Part shown: one piece after another, positions 26,627 to 36,395 of the stretch
Layout of the letters: every line of letters starts with the position of its first letter
Position numbering within the stretch: position 1 is the stretch's first letter
DNA from: Bacteroidota bacterium
GTDB taxonomy: Bacteria; Bacteroidota; Bacteroidia; Bacteroidales; JAGONC01
Length of the DNA: 51,184 nt
Direction: 5' to 3'
Assembly: GCA_026391695.1 (NCBI GenBank)
Contig: JAPLDP010000025.1
Location: 1-51,184, forward strand
Notes under the pieces: model-generated
The model's database searches: none
Told to the model about the DNA's origin: nothing
The model's input: only the letters and a program-made list of their open reading frames with translations
Made by a program: the position numbers and the translations under genes

Positions 26627-27325
26627 TCACAACGTATCCCTGACCATGAGGTAAGGTCTTGTTCGCCTATATATACTGTCATTGACCAATTTCAGATCAA
26701 GCAGTTCCCCTATGGAATGAAAATCGCCGGATTTCTCTCTGTGTCTGGTAATGGCTTTGACTACATCCATTTCCAGATAGGGGTGCCTTAAAAGCTCGCT
26801 GAACGATGCTTTATTGATATCCAGTTTACGGATCAGACCCGTGTCGGCGTAAATATTCTGCCATATAGGCATGAGCCTGGCACTGTCCATGCCATACACT
26901 TCCAGCAACTGCTCCCTGCAGTAATATCCTCCGAGAAGGTCACGGTATTTTATGATCCGCTGGGCGAATTTGGGTCCTATGCCCCTCAGTTTGTCAAATG
27001 TTGCCGAGTCAGCAGAATTGATTTCAACAATGATTTCATTCTGCTTTAGAGATTGAACTGCCGGAAGGCCGGCTTGACTTTTGGGATAAACATTAAATTT
27101 TTTATTCGAATTCAAGGTATCAGGCCGGCTCTCAGTAGCTTCAACAGCCTGATAAAAGGCTGCAATTTCAGTTTCAAAGGTCGAAAAATCAAACTTCTCT
27201 CTCCGAATGAATAATGGTGTGAATGTATTGCCCAAAATAACCAGAAATACCAGGCACGACAGGATAAAGATGCCGCGTTGTTCCCTCTTTGTAAAAGTGA
27301 GATAATCCTTTAGCAGTTGTTTCAT
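26627..27325 (-). CDS. ComEA-like helix-hairpin-helix protein
   Basis: The 232-residue protein has one N-terminal membrane anchor (GIFILSCLVFLVILGNTF, about residues 19-36), a linker, and two helix-hairpin-helix modules: IEINSADSATFDKLRGIGPKFAQRI-type (about 98-125) and LDINKASFSELLRHPYLE (about 172-190). HhH repeats bind DNA backbone non-specifically; ComEA homologues serve in DNA uptake. In Bacteroidota similar anchored proteins are common without a defined competence role, so function is inferred by family only. Confidence 0.85.
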   Translation of the reverse strand: MKQLLKDYLTFTKREQRGIFILSCLVFLVILGNTFTPLFIRREKFDFSTFETEIAAFYQAVEATESRPDTLNSNKKFNVYPKSQAGLPAVQSLKQNEIIVEINSADSATFDKLRGIGPKFAQRIIKYRDLLGGYYCREQLLEVYGMDSARLMPIWQNIYADTGLIRKLDINKASFSELLRHPYLEMDVVKAITRHREKSGDFHSIGELLDLKLVNDSIYRRTRPYLMVRDTL

Positions 27326-27399
27326 GGTTTATATGATAAACCGGTGCCAGGCATCCGGCTCATCAACCATTAATCAAAAAAACAGGATTATGTGACCCT

Positions 27400-28851
27400 T
27401 TAAGTAGAATTCTTTTTACCGGACGAATATTTTTTCCAGATGAAATAAACAGGAATACCTGCCAGCACGATAAGCAATCCAGGCCAGGTAAAGAGGGGCT
27501 TATAGCGTAAAATGACGATAAGGATAATCAGGCAGGCGATAATATAGAGTACAGGAAATACGGGGAATCCAAATGCCTTGTAAGGCCTGTCAAGCTCCGG
27601 CCGTTTTTTTCGCAGGACAAAAACCGCAGAAATGGTGAGGATATAAAACAAGATGGCAGCAAACATCACGTAATCCAGCAACTGGCTGTAGGTGCCTGTG
27701 AGGCATAACAGAATGCTCCATAAAGCCTGGATGCCCAATGAAAAGGCCGGCACTCCCTTTTTATTGAGTGTGCCTGTTTTCTTAAAGAATAATCCATCCT
27801 GAGCCATGGCATAAAAAACGCGGGCGCCGGCAAGCACTATGCCGTTATTGCATCCGAAAGTGGAAATGACTACCACAAGAGCCATGACGATTTCAGCCGT
27901 CTGGCCAAAAATACCATATATTGCTGCTGTGGCCACCCTGTCCTCACTGGCGAACTGAATACCCCTTTCCATGACTGTAGCGCCATCGGGGGAGCCATTC
28001 ATCGGTAAAACAATGATATATACCACATTGACGAGAAAATAAACCACGCAAACGGCCAGTGTGCCAAGAAATAGGCTTCGGGGTATGGTTTTTCTGGGAT
28101 TGATCACCTCATCGGATGTATAGGTGATATTATACCAGGCATCGGCAGCAAAAAGTGAGCCCACCATCGATGTGCCAATAGCCACGAGAAGTGCCAGACC
28201 GGAAATGGGAATATGGGTGCCGCCATCGACACGTGAGGCATTCCAGAAATCCGGTGAACTTAAGATACGGAGATGGCTGCGGCTGGCAGCATAGATGCCT
28301 ATGGCGATAAAGACCAGCAGAATAAAAATCTTGGAATAAGTGAAAATATTCTGAATACGTTTACCCTGGTCGATGCCCCTGGTGTTATTCCAGGTCAGAA
28401 AAAGTATCAGGAAAATCGAAACAGCTTGTGTAGTATTGAATTTAAAAGCACCCAAACTGAAAAGCACATTCTGTTCGGATATCCAGGGTATGATGACTCC
28501 GGAGAATTTGGCAAAGGCCATACCCACTGCAGCAATGGTACCGCACTGGATGACCAGGAAAAGTGTCCAGCCATATAAAAAGCCATAAAGCGGCGAATAG
28601 GCTTCACGAAGATAAACATAGATACCACCGGCATGAGGAAGCATACAGGCCAGCTCACCATAAGCCAGGGCAGCCAGTATGGTCATCACCCCGGTGATGG
28701 CCCATACGACCAGCATCCAGCCCGGGGAACCGACATTCCGGGCTATATCAGCACTGACAATGAATATGCCTGAACCAATCATTGAGCCCATCGTGATAGC
28801 AGTAGAATCAAAGAGGTTCAGTGACTTTTTGAACTTTCCGGTGTCGCTCAT
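27400..28851 (-). CDS. APC-family amino acid permease
   Basis: The 483-residue protein has about 12 membrane segments and the APC signature near the start (ITMGSMIGSGIFIVSADIAR, unwound TM1 GSG motif). It also has AYGELACMLPHAGGIYVYLREAY in the TM2-3 region. It resembles the LAT-like/basic amino acid-polyamine antiporter group. It is the last gene of a three-gene unit with an NDH-2 dehydrogenase (10 bp upstream) and another APC permease, so it is probably coexpressed with respiratory turnover of NADH. Substrate not assignable. Confidence 0.87.
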   Translation of the reverse strand: MSDTGKFKKSLNLFDSTAITMGSMIGSGIFIVSADIARNVGSPGWMLVVWAITGVMTILAALAYGELACMLPHAGGIYVYLREAYSPLYGFLYGWTLFLVIQCGTIAAVGMAFAKFSGVIIPWISEQNVLFSLGAFKFNTTQAVSIFLILFLTWNNTRGIDQGKRIQNIFTYSKIFILLVFIAIGIYAASRSHLRILSSPDFWNASRVDGGTHIPISGLALLVAIGTSMVGSLFAADAWYNITYTSDEVINPRKTIPRSLFLGTLAVCVVYFLVNVVYIIVLPMNGSPDGATVMERGIQFASEDRVATAAIYGIFGQTAEIVMALVVVISTFGCNNGIVLAGARVFYAMAQDGLFFKKTGTLNKKGVPAFSLGIQALWSILLCLTGTYSQLLDYVMFAAILFYILTISAVFVLRKKRPELDRPYKAFGFPVFPVLYIIACLIILIVILRYKPLFTWPGLLIVLAGIPVYFIWKKYSSGKKNST

Positions 28852-28861
28852 TATCAGGTGT

Positions 28862-30148
28862 TCATTCGCTTTTGCCCTGTTTTATTATCAATCGCAGCGA
28901 TTGGTCATAGGTGATATAATTCCATAGCCAGTCGATAAAAATAAACAAACGGTTTTTGATACCTACTATCGACATCAGATGGATAAATGTCCAAGTGAAC
29001 CATGCAGGAAATCCATACAGGCTGAAATGGGGAAAATCAGCAACAGCCAGGTTACGTCCCACAGTGGCCAGCGTACCTTTATCTTTATATCTGAACCGGT
29101 GGAATTCCTTTCCTTTTGAGGCATTCACCAGGTTTGATACCAACAGCCTGGCCTGCTGTATGGCAACCTGAGCCACCTGGGGATGGCCATTGGGATACTC
29201 CGCAGTTCGCATCAGGGCCAGATCGCCTATGACAAAAATATTACTATAACCCGGTACTTTATTGAATTCATCCACAATCATACGCCCTGAAGGTCCGTAA
29301 CAATCTGCAGCCAATCCCTGAACCGGATTTGCCTTCACCCCTGCAGCCCACAGCAATGTGCGGGAACGATACGTATTCCCATTCTTTAATGTCACTTCAT
29401 AACCATCATAGCTGCCGACCATAGCATTTAAAACCACATCGACACCTAACTTCTTCAGGTAACGTAAAGCGATTGCTGATGATTTCTCACGCATGACATT
29501 CAGCAGCCGCTGGCTGCTTTCCATCAGATAAATATGCATGAAGCTGAAATCCAGCTCAGGATAATCTTTCGGCAGGACAAATTTTTTCATTTCCGCCAGC
29601 GCACCGGCGAGTTCGACACCGGTGGGGCCTCCACCAACAATGACTATATTCATCCTAGCTTTCACCTCTTCGGGATCATCCATGCACATCGCACATTCGT
29701 AATTCTGAAGAATGACGTTACGGATATAAAGCGCCTCAGAAGTCGATTTCATGGCTATGGCATTCTTTTCAATATCTTTCATGCCATAAAAATTAGTGCC
29801 GGTGCCGGAGGCCAGTACCAGGTAGTCGTATTTCAGGCTGCCAATTGAAGTGTAAAGGACATTTTTTCCGGGATCAATTGTTTTCACATCTGCAATCCTG
29901 AAATGGATATGGCTCCATTTATGAAAGATCTTCCTCAGCGGAAAGGATATTGAACTGGGCTCCAGTCCCGACGTAGCCACCTGATATAACAGCGGCTGAA
30001 ACTGGTGATAGTTGTTTTTATCCAGGACAATGATTTGAAAATCATGCCGCGACAATTTCATAGCAACTTTTAATCCTGCAAAACCACATCCGGCAATGAC
30101 AATTCGCTTAAGTCCGGTTTCAAGGATTTTGCTAATTGAATCAGACAT
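28862..30148 (-). CDS. ndh: Type II NADH dehydrogenase (NDH-2)
   Basis: From the ATG at 30148 the product is 428 residues. It carries an FAD-binding Rossmann motif (VIAGCGFAGLKVA, about residues 17-29) and an NADH-binding motif (VIVGGGPTGVELAGALAEM, about 164-182). C-terminal motifs are IFVIGDLALM and VAQVAIQQARLL, with an amphipathic C-terminus for peripheral membrane attachment. It oxidises NADH and reduces quinone without proton pumping. The longer start at 30214 would overlap the upstream permease gene, whose stop is at 30153, and adds no homologous sequence. The two genes are 4 bp apart. Confidence 0.9.
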   Translation of the reverse strand: MSDSISKILETGLKRIVIAGCGFAGLKVAMKLSRHDFQIIVLDKNNYHQFQPLLYQVATSGLEPSSISFPLRKIFHKWSHIHFRIADVKTIDPGKNVLYTSIGSLKYDYLVLASGTGTNFYGMKDIEKNAIAMKSTSEALYIRNVILQNYECAMCMDDPEEVKARMNIVIVGGGPTGVELAGALAEMKKFVLPKDYPELDFSFMHIYLMESSQRLLNVMREKSSAIALRYLKKLGVDVVLNAMVGSYDGYEVTLKNGNTYRSRTLLWAAGVKANPVQGLAADCYGPSGRMIVDEFNKVPGYSNIFVIGDLALMRTAEYPNGHPQVAQVAIQQARLLVSNLVNASKGKEFHRFRYKDKGTLATVGRNLAVADFPHFSLYGFPAWFTWTFIHLMSIVGIKNRLFIFIDWLWNYITYDQSLRLIIKQGKSE

Positions 30149-30152
30149 ATTT

Positions 30153-31679
30153 TCAGTTTGTCTTTCTGAGTTTGCTTTTGCGTATTCCGTAAGTGAAATA
30201 AATAACAAATCCAATTCCCATCCATATCAGAAGCCGCCACCAGGTGCTCAGGGGCAGAGACACCATATTTGCCAGACAAACAACTGCACCAAGAATGGGC
30301 ACCAGGGGAACCCACGGCGTGCGGAATGGCCTTTTTACATCCGGTCGTGTCTTACGCAGAACAATGATGCTGACACATACAATAACAAAGGCAAGCAGGG
30401 TGCCTATAGAAACCAGTTCGCTTAAAACGTCAAGAGGTAAAATACCGCCAATAATCATGGCCACACATCCCGTAAGGATAGTGCTGACAAATGGAGTTTT
30501 AAAACGCGGATGCATTTTTGAAAAGACAGGCGGTAAAAGGCCATCTTTAGCCATGAAATAAAATATCCTGGGCTGGCCCAGCAAGTGGACCAGTATGACA
30601 GAACTCAAGCCTGCAAGAGCGGCAATCTTGATTATCGGTCGAAGCCAGAACATTTTCTGCCCCATGGCGTTGACGCCAACAGCCATCGGATCGGCGACAT
30701 TCAATTGGGTATAGCTGACAATCCCCGTGAGAACAAGAGCTACCAGGATATATAAGACTGTAGAAATACCTAACGATCCCATTATTCCGACAGGCATGTC
30801 GCGCTGGGGATTTTTGGCTTCCTGGGCTGCTGTTGAAACCGCATCGAAACCTATATAGGCAAAGAATATTACTCCGGATGCACGGAATATACCCGACCAG
30901 CCAAAATTACCAAATCCACCTGTATTTTTCGGTATGAAAGGATGCCAGTTAAAATATTTTACAAAGTAAAATCCTGTGATGATAAACAGGATGATCACAC
31001 CCACTTTGACGATAACCATGATATTGTTTAAAATTGCCGATTCCCTGATGCCAATGACCAGTGACATTGTGAGAAGGGCGATAATGAACATGGCAGGCAG
31101 GTTACAGATGGCCGTGATATGCTGAAGTGAGTCAGGGTTTATCCCTTTGCCGGCCAGCTCCTTTATGAGTGATGAGGTTTCGGGTCTCCACCCTATATCA
31201 GGAACATTTATCAGTATAGATCCGGCAGGGGCTGTAAGGAAAGCAGGCATATGAACATTGAAATCAGCCAGAAAACTCACCATATAACCCGACCATCCAA
31301 CCGAAACAGCAGAGCATGCAAAAAGATATTCAATGATAAGATCCCAGCCGATGATCCAGGCAAGAAACTCACCCAGAGTCGCATAGGCATACGTATAAGC
31401 ACTGCCGGCGATAGGTATCATGGAAGCAAACTCCGCATAGCATAAACCGGCAAAAGCACAGGCGGCACCCGAAATGATAAAGGAAATAACAATAGCAGGT
31501 CCGGCATACATGGCTGCAGCCTGCCCGGTGATCACAAAAATACCGGCACCAATGATGGCACCGATTCCTAATGTAGTTAAATTAAGGGGTGTCAACACGC
31601 GCTTAAATCCATGTTCCCCGCTTTCTGAGCTCTTCAGTAATTCATTAATCGGTTTAGTAATGAAAAGTCGATTGTTCAT
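30153..31679 (-). CDS. APC-family cationic amino acid transporter-like permease
   Basis: The 508-residue membrane protein has about 12-14 spans. TM1 carries GIGAIIGAGIFVITGQAA, followed by CYAEFASMIPIAGSAYTYAYATLGEF, the signature of the CAT (YfnA-type) branch. FFAYIGFDAVSTAAQEAKNPQRDMP in the middle is also diagnostic. It likely imports basic or other amino acids. It is the first gene of the permease-NDH2-permease unit. It differs clearly in sequence from the second permease, so the pair is not a recent duplication. Confidence 0.9.
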   Translation of the reverse strand: MNNRLFITKPINELLKSSESGEHGFKRVLTPLNLTTLGIGAIIGAGIFVITGQAAAMYAGPAIVISFIISGAACAFAGLCYAEFASMIPIAGSAYTYAYATLGEFLAWIIGWDLIIEYLFACSAVSVGWSGYMVSFLADFNVHMPAFLTAPAGSILINVPDIGWRPETSSLIKELAGKGINPDSLQHITAICNLPAMFIIALLTMSLVIGIRESAILNNIMVIVKVGVIILFIITGFYFVKYFNWHPFIPKNTGGFGNFGWSGIFRASGVIFFAYIGFDAVSTAAQEAKNPQRDMPVGIMGSLGISTVLYILVALVLTGIVSYTQLNVADPMAVGVNAMGQKMFWLRPIIKIAALAGLSSVILVHLLGQPRIFYFMAKDGLLPPVFSKMHPRFKTPFVSTILTGCVAMIIGGILPLDVLSELVSIGTLLAFVIVCVSIIVLRKTRPDVKRPFRTPWVPLVPILGAVVCLANMVSLPLSTWWRLLIWMGIGFVIYFTYGIRKSKLRKTN

Positions 31680-31791
31680 AGTGGAATCTGATTAAATGTA
31701 TCTCTTTACCTTATTCAAAAATAAGAATTCAATCGATTCATGATAATCCTATAAAAAAATAATTTAAAAATTAGAAAACGGGGAACATGTT

Positions 31792-33099
31792 TTATGTGTT
31801 GGAAGAAGAATTCAACACAACATGGCCTATTCTGCACTCCAGGCACTTTTTCTGATCGCAGTAATTCTCTTTCAATTCCATCAACGCCTGGGTTGTAAAG
31901 GCATTTTCAGCTTTCATTCCGGTTTCCATCCACTTTTTCACTGTGATGTTCATTTCCCGTGTCAGGCTTGTAAAGAAGTCCAAAGAACTTTCCATAAGCC
32001 GGGGATTATCTCTTTTTTCCCCATGAAAATAAATAAACGGTATGATTGTGTTAATCAGCAATAGATCAATAGTTTTATCTCCCAGATTCTTGGCCTTTTG
32101 AACCGAAGGACGGTCAAAAATGTAATGTGTCATCCAATAATCCGAACCTGCCGATTCAAAAATCGGTTTTAAGGTTGCCATGGTCTCAGCGCCCAGTATC
32201 TCCGAAACAAGTCTCTTTGACTTACATAGGATGCCTGCAAACTGTGATATTCGGATAGTTGGAAAATTCGATGGCCTCAGGCGCAGGAATTTCCAGAGAT
32301 GACCGTCAATTGGGGTAAGCGTGTATTTCTTCCTCAGAAACCTGTATTCTTTTGTGAGACGTTTGGGATAATCATCACGATATCTCTTTTTCAGCATGCC
32401 AGCCTGTCCGAAAAACAGGGCTTCGGTCTGAAACAGATCGTCGCGTTGCTTAGCCACTATCTTCATGGGCAATGATTTTGCCAGCAGTTCAAAAGGTTCG
32501 GCATTCAGGCGGAAACCAAAATTCCTGGCTAGCAGGCGATAAAATGTCTCCTCCCAATCATTACCGCAACTCTGATACACCGATTCGAAATATGCCGATC
32601 TACGTTCCAGGCGTTCCACCATCATCCTGGGGAGAGTGCTTTCAATTACCAAGGGATCGACAGCGCCGATAAGTTTTTCGCAGGGTATCCAGTTCAGGTT
32701 TTCACTTAGATCTCTGTATCTCTCGTATAATAACGGGTCAAATTTTCCTTGTAAAATCACAGTAGGAATGGGCTCACCATTGGTTCTGAAGATTTCTCTG
32801 TCGTGTTCCAGCACAGCATGCAGTATGATGTTCTGGTAAGCCTCGTCAACATGATGTTTGTGCCTGATCCAATCGGAAGATTTCAGATGTACCTCCACAT
32901 TGCCGGCCCATAAAGTCGTGCCTATGCGGATACGGGCATTTGAAAAATCGGGACCGGCATCGCTGTTGTGCTCCCCTGGCTTAACAATGGTCACTCTTTC
33001 ACCCTGCGTGGTCAGCAATGGATTTTCAATTAAACGAAACTTCCACAAATAATGAAGGAAATGTTCTGTCATCGAGATGTGTTTATTTATTAATTCCAT
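31792..33099 (-). CDS. DUF2851 family protein
   Basis: The 435-residue soluble protein begins with the family hallmark EHFLHYLWKFRLIEN, then GEHNSDAGPDFSNARIRIG, WAGNVEVHLKSSDW and an ILHAVLEHD stretch. The ordered acidic and His residues recall a nuclease-like core, but no activity has been established. A Cys cluster (CDQKKCLEC) lies near the C-terminus. It is nearly universal in Bacteroidota. It is divergent from the coiled-coil/zapA/rny unit. Confidence 0.9.
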   Translation of the reverse strand: MELINKHISMTEHFLHYLWKFRLIENPLLTTQGERVTIVKPGEHNSDAGPDFSNARIRIGTTLWAGNVEVHLKSSDWIRHKHHVDEAYQNIILHAVLEHDREIFRTNGEPIPTVILQGKFDPLLYERYRDLSENLNWIPCEKLIGAVDPLVIESTLPRMMVERLERRSAYFESVYQSCGNDWEETFYRLLARNFGFRLNAEPFELLAKSLPMKIVAKQRDDLFQTEALFFGQAGMLKKRYRDDYPKRLTKEYRFLRKKYTLTPIDGHLWKFLRLRPSNFPTIRISQFAGILCKSKRLVSEILGAETMATLKPIFESAGSDYWMTHYIFDRPSVQKAKNLGDKTIDLLLINTIIPFIYFHGEKRDNPRLMESSLDFFTSLTREMNITVKKWMETGMKAENAFTTQALMELKENYCDQKKCLECRIGHVVLNSSSNT

Positions 33100-33241
33100 T
33101 TAGCGCAAAATGTGACCCTGGTATGGGGAAAAAAGTGGTGATTCGTTCTAAAAAAAGTTTGCAAGTCAGACAATTAATCGTTCAAAAATCGCTCCATCGG
33201 CCATCGGCCATCGTTCAATTCCCATCCTGTTCAAATTTATT

Positions 33242-33274
33242 TTTGTATAAAACAATAGTAAATCATACCTTTGC
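33242..33274 (+). promoter_or_regulatory. Consensus promoter of the coiled-coil ORF/zapA/rny cluster
   Basis: TTTG at 33242-33245, 20 bp spacer, TACCTTTGC at 33266-33274: a full match to the Bacteroidota -33/-7 consensus. The predicted start of transcription is near 33281, about 20 nt before the ATG at 33303. Confidence 0.75.
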
Positions 33275-33302
33275 ACTATGGCATAATCTAGATTCAGGTT
33301 TT

Positions 33303-33590
33303 ATGAAAGAAGTAGATCAGTTGATTTCCAGTATCGAACACAAGATCAGGAAATTGGTTGATCAGCAAAAAGTCAGTGAAACCGAGAACAAAATGCTAAA
33401 ACAAAACGTAGAAAAACTAAATAACATAATTAAACAACAAGAAAATACCATAAAACAACTGGAAGAAAAAAACAGTCTATCAACTATTACGGAATCCCCT
33501 GAAACATCACAGGGAGGTGTTGAGGTAAAAAATAAAATTGACGGGTTAGTGCAGGAAATTGACAGGTGTATAGATCTTTTAAATTCTTGA
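33303..33590 (+). CDS. Small coiled-coil protein upstream of zapA
   Basis: The true start is the ATG at 33303, placed just after the promoter; the longer reading frame upstream of it runs through the promoter itself. The 95-residue product is almost entirely heptad coiled coil (IRKLVDQQKVSETENKML and NIIKQQENTIKQLEEKN). A gene of this size and character directly before zapA is typical of Bacteroidota and suggests a divisome-associated role by context (compare ZapB-like coiled coils), though that is inference. The gap to zapA is 24 bp. Confidence 0.8.
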   Translation: MKEVDQLISSIEHKIRKLVDQQKVSETENKMLKQNVEKLNNIIKQQENTIKQLEEKNSLSTITESPETSQGGVEVKNKIDGLVQEIDRCIDLLNS

Positions 33591-33614
33591 AAAAACATAT
33601 CTCTCAGAAACATT

Positions 33615-33899
33615 ATGGAAGAACTGGCTACCACGGTGACGATTGCTGACAGGCCTTATCATTTGCGGGTTGCTCCGGAAAATGTAGAGATCATCAGAAA
33701 AGCAGCCAAATTAATCAATGCCCTGATAAACGACTATTCTTTGAAATACGATTACCAGGACAAACAGGATCTGCTGGCCATGGTGGCGCTTAGTTATACA
33801 ACGAATGCGCTGAACAGTGAAGCGCAACTATCATCGATCGATAAAAAGATTATCGATAAACTTACAACTATTGATAAGGTTCTTGAGGATAGGATTTAA
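33615..33899 (+). CDS. zapA: Cell division protein ZapA
   Basis: The 94-residue protein matches ZapA: an N-terminal beta hairpin (TVTIADRPYHLRVAPE), EIIRKAAKLINALIN helix, and a C-terminal dimerising coiled coil with DKQDLLAMVALSYT. ZapA cross-links FtsZ filaments at midcell. It is translated from the same unit as the coiled-coil ORF and precedes rny by 100 bp. Confidence 0.92.
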   Translation: MEELATTVTIADRPYHLRVAPENVEIIRKAAKLINALINDYSLKYDYQDKQDLLAMVALSYTTNALNSEAQLSSIDKKIIDKLTTIDKVLEDRI

Positions 33900-33999
33900 A
33901 AGCTCCGACACCCGCGTTCTTTGAAACATCCCTTGCATTAATCAGCAGTTTGTATACTCAACAAAAAACTTAAGTTACAAACTAATTAACTGATTAAAA
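33900..33999 (+). ncRNA. Candidate structured RNA between zapA and rny
   Basis: The 100-bp gap has no ORF. It contains a distinctive composition (GCTCCGACACCCGCG near 33901, then CATCCCTTGCATTAATC, and TTTGTATACTCAACAAA forming a small hairpin). In many bacteria 6S RNA lies directly after zapA, and the position is the same here. I cannot show the 6S fold by eye, so this rests mainly on gene order. Confidence 0.3.
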
Positions 34000-35538
34000 A
34001 TGATTACCATTTACATAATCACAGCAGCAGCAGGACTGATTGTCGGATTCCTGGTCACCAGCACCGTCCTGCGTAAGACTCTGGAGAAAAAAAGTGAAAA
34101 CATCCTGAAAGAGGCTGAGGAAAAAGCAGAAGTGATTAGAAAAGACAAAATTCTTCAAGCGAAAGAAAAATTCCTCCAGCTCAGGGCAGAACATGAAAAA
34201 ATCATCCAGGAGAAGAACAACACAGTCCAAAAAAGCGAAAACAGGATAAAGCAAAAAGAAACGCTGATAAATCAAAAACTTGAAGACTTACAGCGTAAGC
34301 AAAAAGAGGTTGTAACCATCAAAACCAATCTCACGACGCAACTCGAGATCGTCAGCAAGAAACAGCAGGAACTCGAGAAATCTACCAAGAAACAGGTTGA
34401 GCAATTAGAGACCATCTCGGGAATGTCGGCCGTGGAAGCCAAAGTATTGCTTACCGAAAGCCTGAAGGAAGAAGCCAAAACCGAAGCGATAGGACATATT
34501 CGCGAGATCGTTGAGGAAGCCAAGATCACTGCCAACCGTGAAGCCAAGAAGATTGTCATTGAAACATTACAGCGAACGGCTGTAGAGCATGCTGTCGAAA
34601 ACACGGTGTCGGTTTTCAATATTGAAAACGATGAAATCAAAGGCCGTATTATTGGCCGTGAAGGGCGTAACATCCGTGCCCTGGAAGCTCTGACAGGCAT
34701 CGAAATCATCATCGATGACTCACCCGATGCCATCCTCCTTTCCGGATTCGATCCGGTACGACGCGAAATCGCCCGTCTTTCATTGCATAAGCTGGTCACC
34801 GACGGCCGCATCCATCCTGCCCGAATCGAAGAAGTGGTGGCCAAGACCAAAAAGCAAATTGAGCAGGAGATCATTGAGATCGGAAAACGCACCTGTATCG
34901 ACCTCGGCATCCATAACATGCATCACGAGCTCATACGGCTCATAGGTAAGATGAAATACCGGTCATCGTACGGGCAAAACCTGCTGCAGCATTCCAAGGA
35001 AGTCGCCAACCTGTGTGCGACGATGGCATCGGAGCTGGGATTGAATCCCAAGACTGCCAAGAGAGCCGGACTGTTGCATGACATCGGCAAAGTTCCGGAT
35101 AACGAACCCGATCTGCCACATGCAACCCTGGGCATGAAACTGGCCGAAAAATACAAGGAAAAACCTGAAATCTGCAATGCTATCGGAGCACATCATGACG
35201 AAGTGGAGATGGAATCGCTCACAGCTCCTATTGTTCAGGTGTGTGATGCCATCTCAGGAGCCAGGCCGGGAGCAAGAAGAGAAGTTGTGGAGGCATACAT
35301 CCAGCGCCTGAGTCACCTGGAAGAGCTGGCACTCTCCTATCCCGGTGTGGTGAAAACCTATGCTATCCAAGCCGGCCGTGAACTGCGCGTGATCGTCGGC
35401 GCCGATAAGATTTCCGATACCGAAGCCAACCAGCTGGCCTATGACCTGTCACGAAAAATACAGGATGAGATGACTTATCCCGGTCAGATCAAAATTACGG
35501 TCATCAGGGAAACCAGAGCGATAAGCTACGCAAAATAG
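34000..35538 (+). CDS. rny: Ribonuclease Y
   Basis: The 512-residue protein has an N-terminal membrane anchor (residues 2-24) and a long Lys/Glu-rich coiled coil (about 28-190). A KH RNA-binding domain follows ([17 protein letters not shown], about 212-228), then an HD metal-dependent phosphohydrolase domain with HSKEVANLC and [10 protein letters not shown] (about 331-368). The length fits the usual 510-520. RNase Y initiates mRNA decay at the membrane. Its stop is only 1 bp from the stop of the convergent purine nucleoside phosphorylase gene. Confidence 0.96.
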   Translation: MITIYIITAAAGLIVGFLVTSTVLRKTLEKKSENILKEAEEKAEVIRKDKILQAKEKFLQLRAEHEKIIQEKNNTVQKSENRIKQKETLINQKLEDLQRKQKEVVTIKTNLTTQLEIVSKKQQELEKSTKKQVEQLETISGMSAVEAKVLLTESLKEEAKTEAIGHIREIVEEAKITANREAKKIVIETLQRTAVEHAVENTVSVFNIENDEIKGRIIGREGRNIRALEALTGIEIIIDDSPDAILLSGFDPVRREIARLSLHKLVTDGRIHPARIEEVVAKTKKQIEQEIIEIGKRTCIDLGIHNMHHELIRLIGKMKYRSSYGQNLLQHSKEVANLCATMASELGLNPKTAKRAGLLHDIGKVPDNEPDLPHATLGMKLAEKYKEKPEICNAIGAHHDEVEMESLTAPIVQVCDAISGARPGARREVVEAYIQRLSHLEELALSYPGVVKTYAIQAGRELRVIVGADKISDTEANQLAYDLSRKIQDEMTYPGQIKITVIRETRAISYAK

Positions 35539-35539
35539 A

Positions 35540-36355
35540 TCAGAGCTCTGCGACTAAACCAATGATGAGCCTGATCAGATTTTCCTCAGCCCTGGCTGCG
35601 ACGGCCAGGATATCTTTAATCTGAACAGGTGCCAGGTGGTCGGGGTCACATTCGTCAGTGATAACGGAAATAGCTGCGCATGGCAGATTCATGTGTTTAG
35701 CCACAATAGCTTCGGGAACTGTCGACATGCCAACCACGTCGGCTCCGATGATCCGCAGATACCTATACTCCGCCCTTGTTTCGAGCATGGGTCCGGGCAT
35801 GGGAACATAAACACCCTTATGCAGGGTGATATTCAGCCTGGCGGCAATATTCACGAGCTTATCATTCAGAAATTTAGAGTAGGGCTCACTCATATCCGGA
35901 TAACGTGGGCCAAATTTATCCAGATTCTTTCCTATCAGAGGATTACCCGGTAACAGGTTTATATGGTCGTCAATCAGCATTAGGGATCCCTTTTTAAAAT
36001 TCAGGTTAACCGCTCCGCCTGCATTGGAGACTAAAAGATATTTGACGCCGAGTAATTTCATCACACGGACAGGCAGCGTAAGCTGCTGGAAATCATATCC
36101 TTCATAATAATGAAACCGGCCATGCATGGCAATGATTTTTTTCCCTTCTAATGTCCCATACAATAACTTACCGGAATGAAATTCAACGGAAGAGACCGGG
36201 AAATGCGGTATTTGCTCATAAGACGTCTCAATTTCCACGTCGATATAATTTACCAGCTTGCCAAGTCCTGTTCCCAGAATAATGGCAATTTCAGGCGACA
36301 GGTAGCCTTTCCCCTTCAGGAATTCAGTGCTTTCCAGTATTTCCTTCATATCCAT
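35540..36355 (-). CDS. Purine-nucleoside phosphorylase (trimeric class)
   Basis: The 271-residue enzyme has the low-molecular-weight PNP signatures: IILGTGLGKL (phosphate site), HSGKLLYG, MHGRFHYYEGY, VSNAGGAVN, and PGPMLETRAEYR with the purine-site Glu. The later VGMSTVPEAIVAKHM and ISVITDECD segments are also conserved, although usual xxTN becomes TDE here. It splits purine nucleosides with phosphate to give base and ribose 1-phosphate. It is monocistronic and followed upstream by the dnaE gene on the same strand. Confidence 0.93.
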   Translation of the reverse strand: MDMKEILESTEFLKGKGYLSPEIAIILGTGLGKLVNYIDVEIETSYEQIPHFPVSSVEFHSGKLLYGTLEGKKIIAMHGRFHYYEGYDFQQLTLPVRVMKLLGVKYLLVSNAGGAVNLNFKKGSLMLIDDHINLLPGNPLIGKNLDKFGPRYPDMSEPYSKFLNDKLVNIAARLNITLHKGVYVPMPGPMLETRAEYRYLRIIGADVVGMSTVPEAIVAKHMNLPCAAISVITDECDPDHLAPVQIKDILAVAARAEENLIRLIIGLVAEL

Positions 36356-36395
36356 AAAAATTGCGATAAGAGCATCAAATTTATAAAAATCTGCA

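Noticed and set aside
34272-34919. 215-codon minus-strand frame inside rny
   Set aside because: Opposite strand of the coiled-coil and KH coding sequence; Ser/Arg-rich, no signal or domain; a shadow frame.
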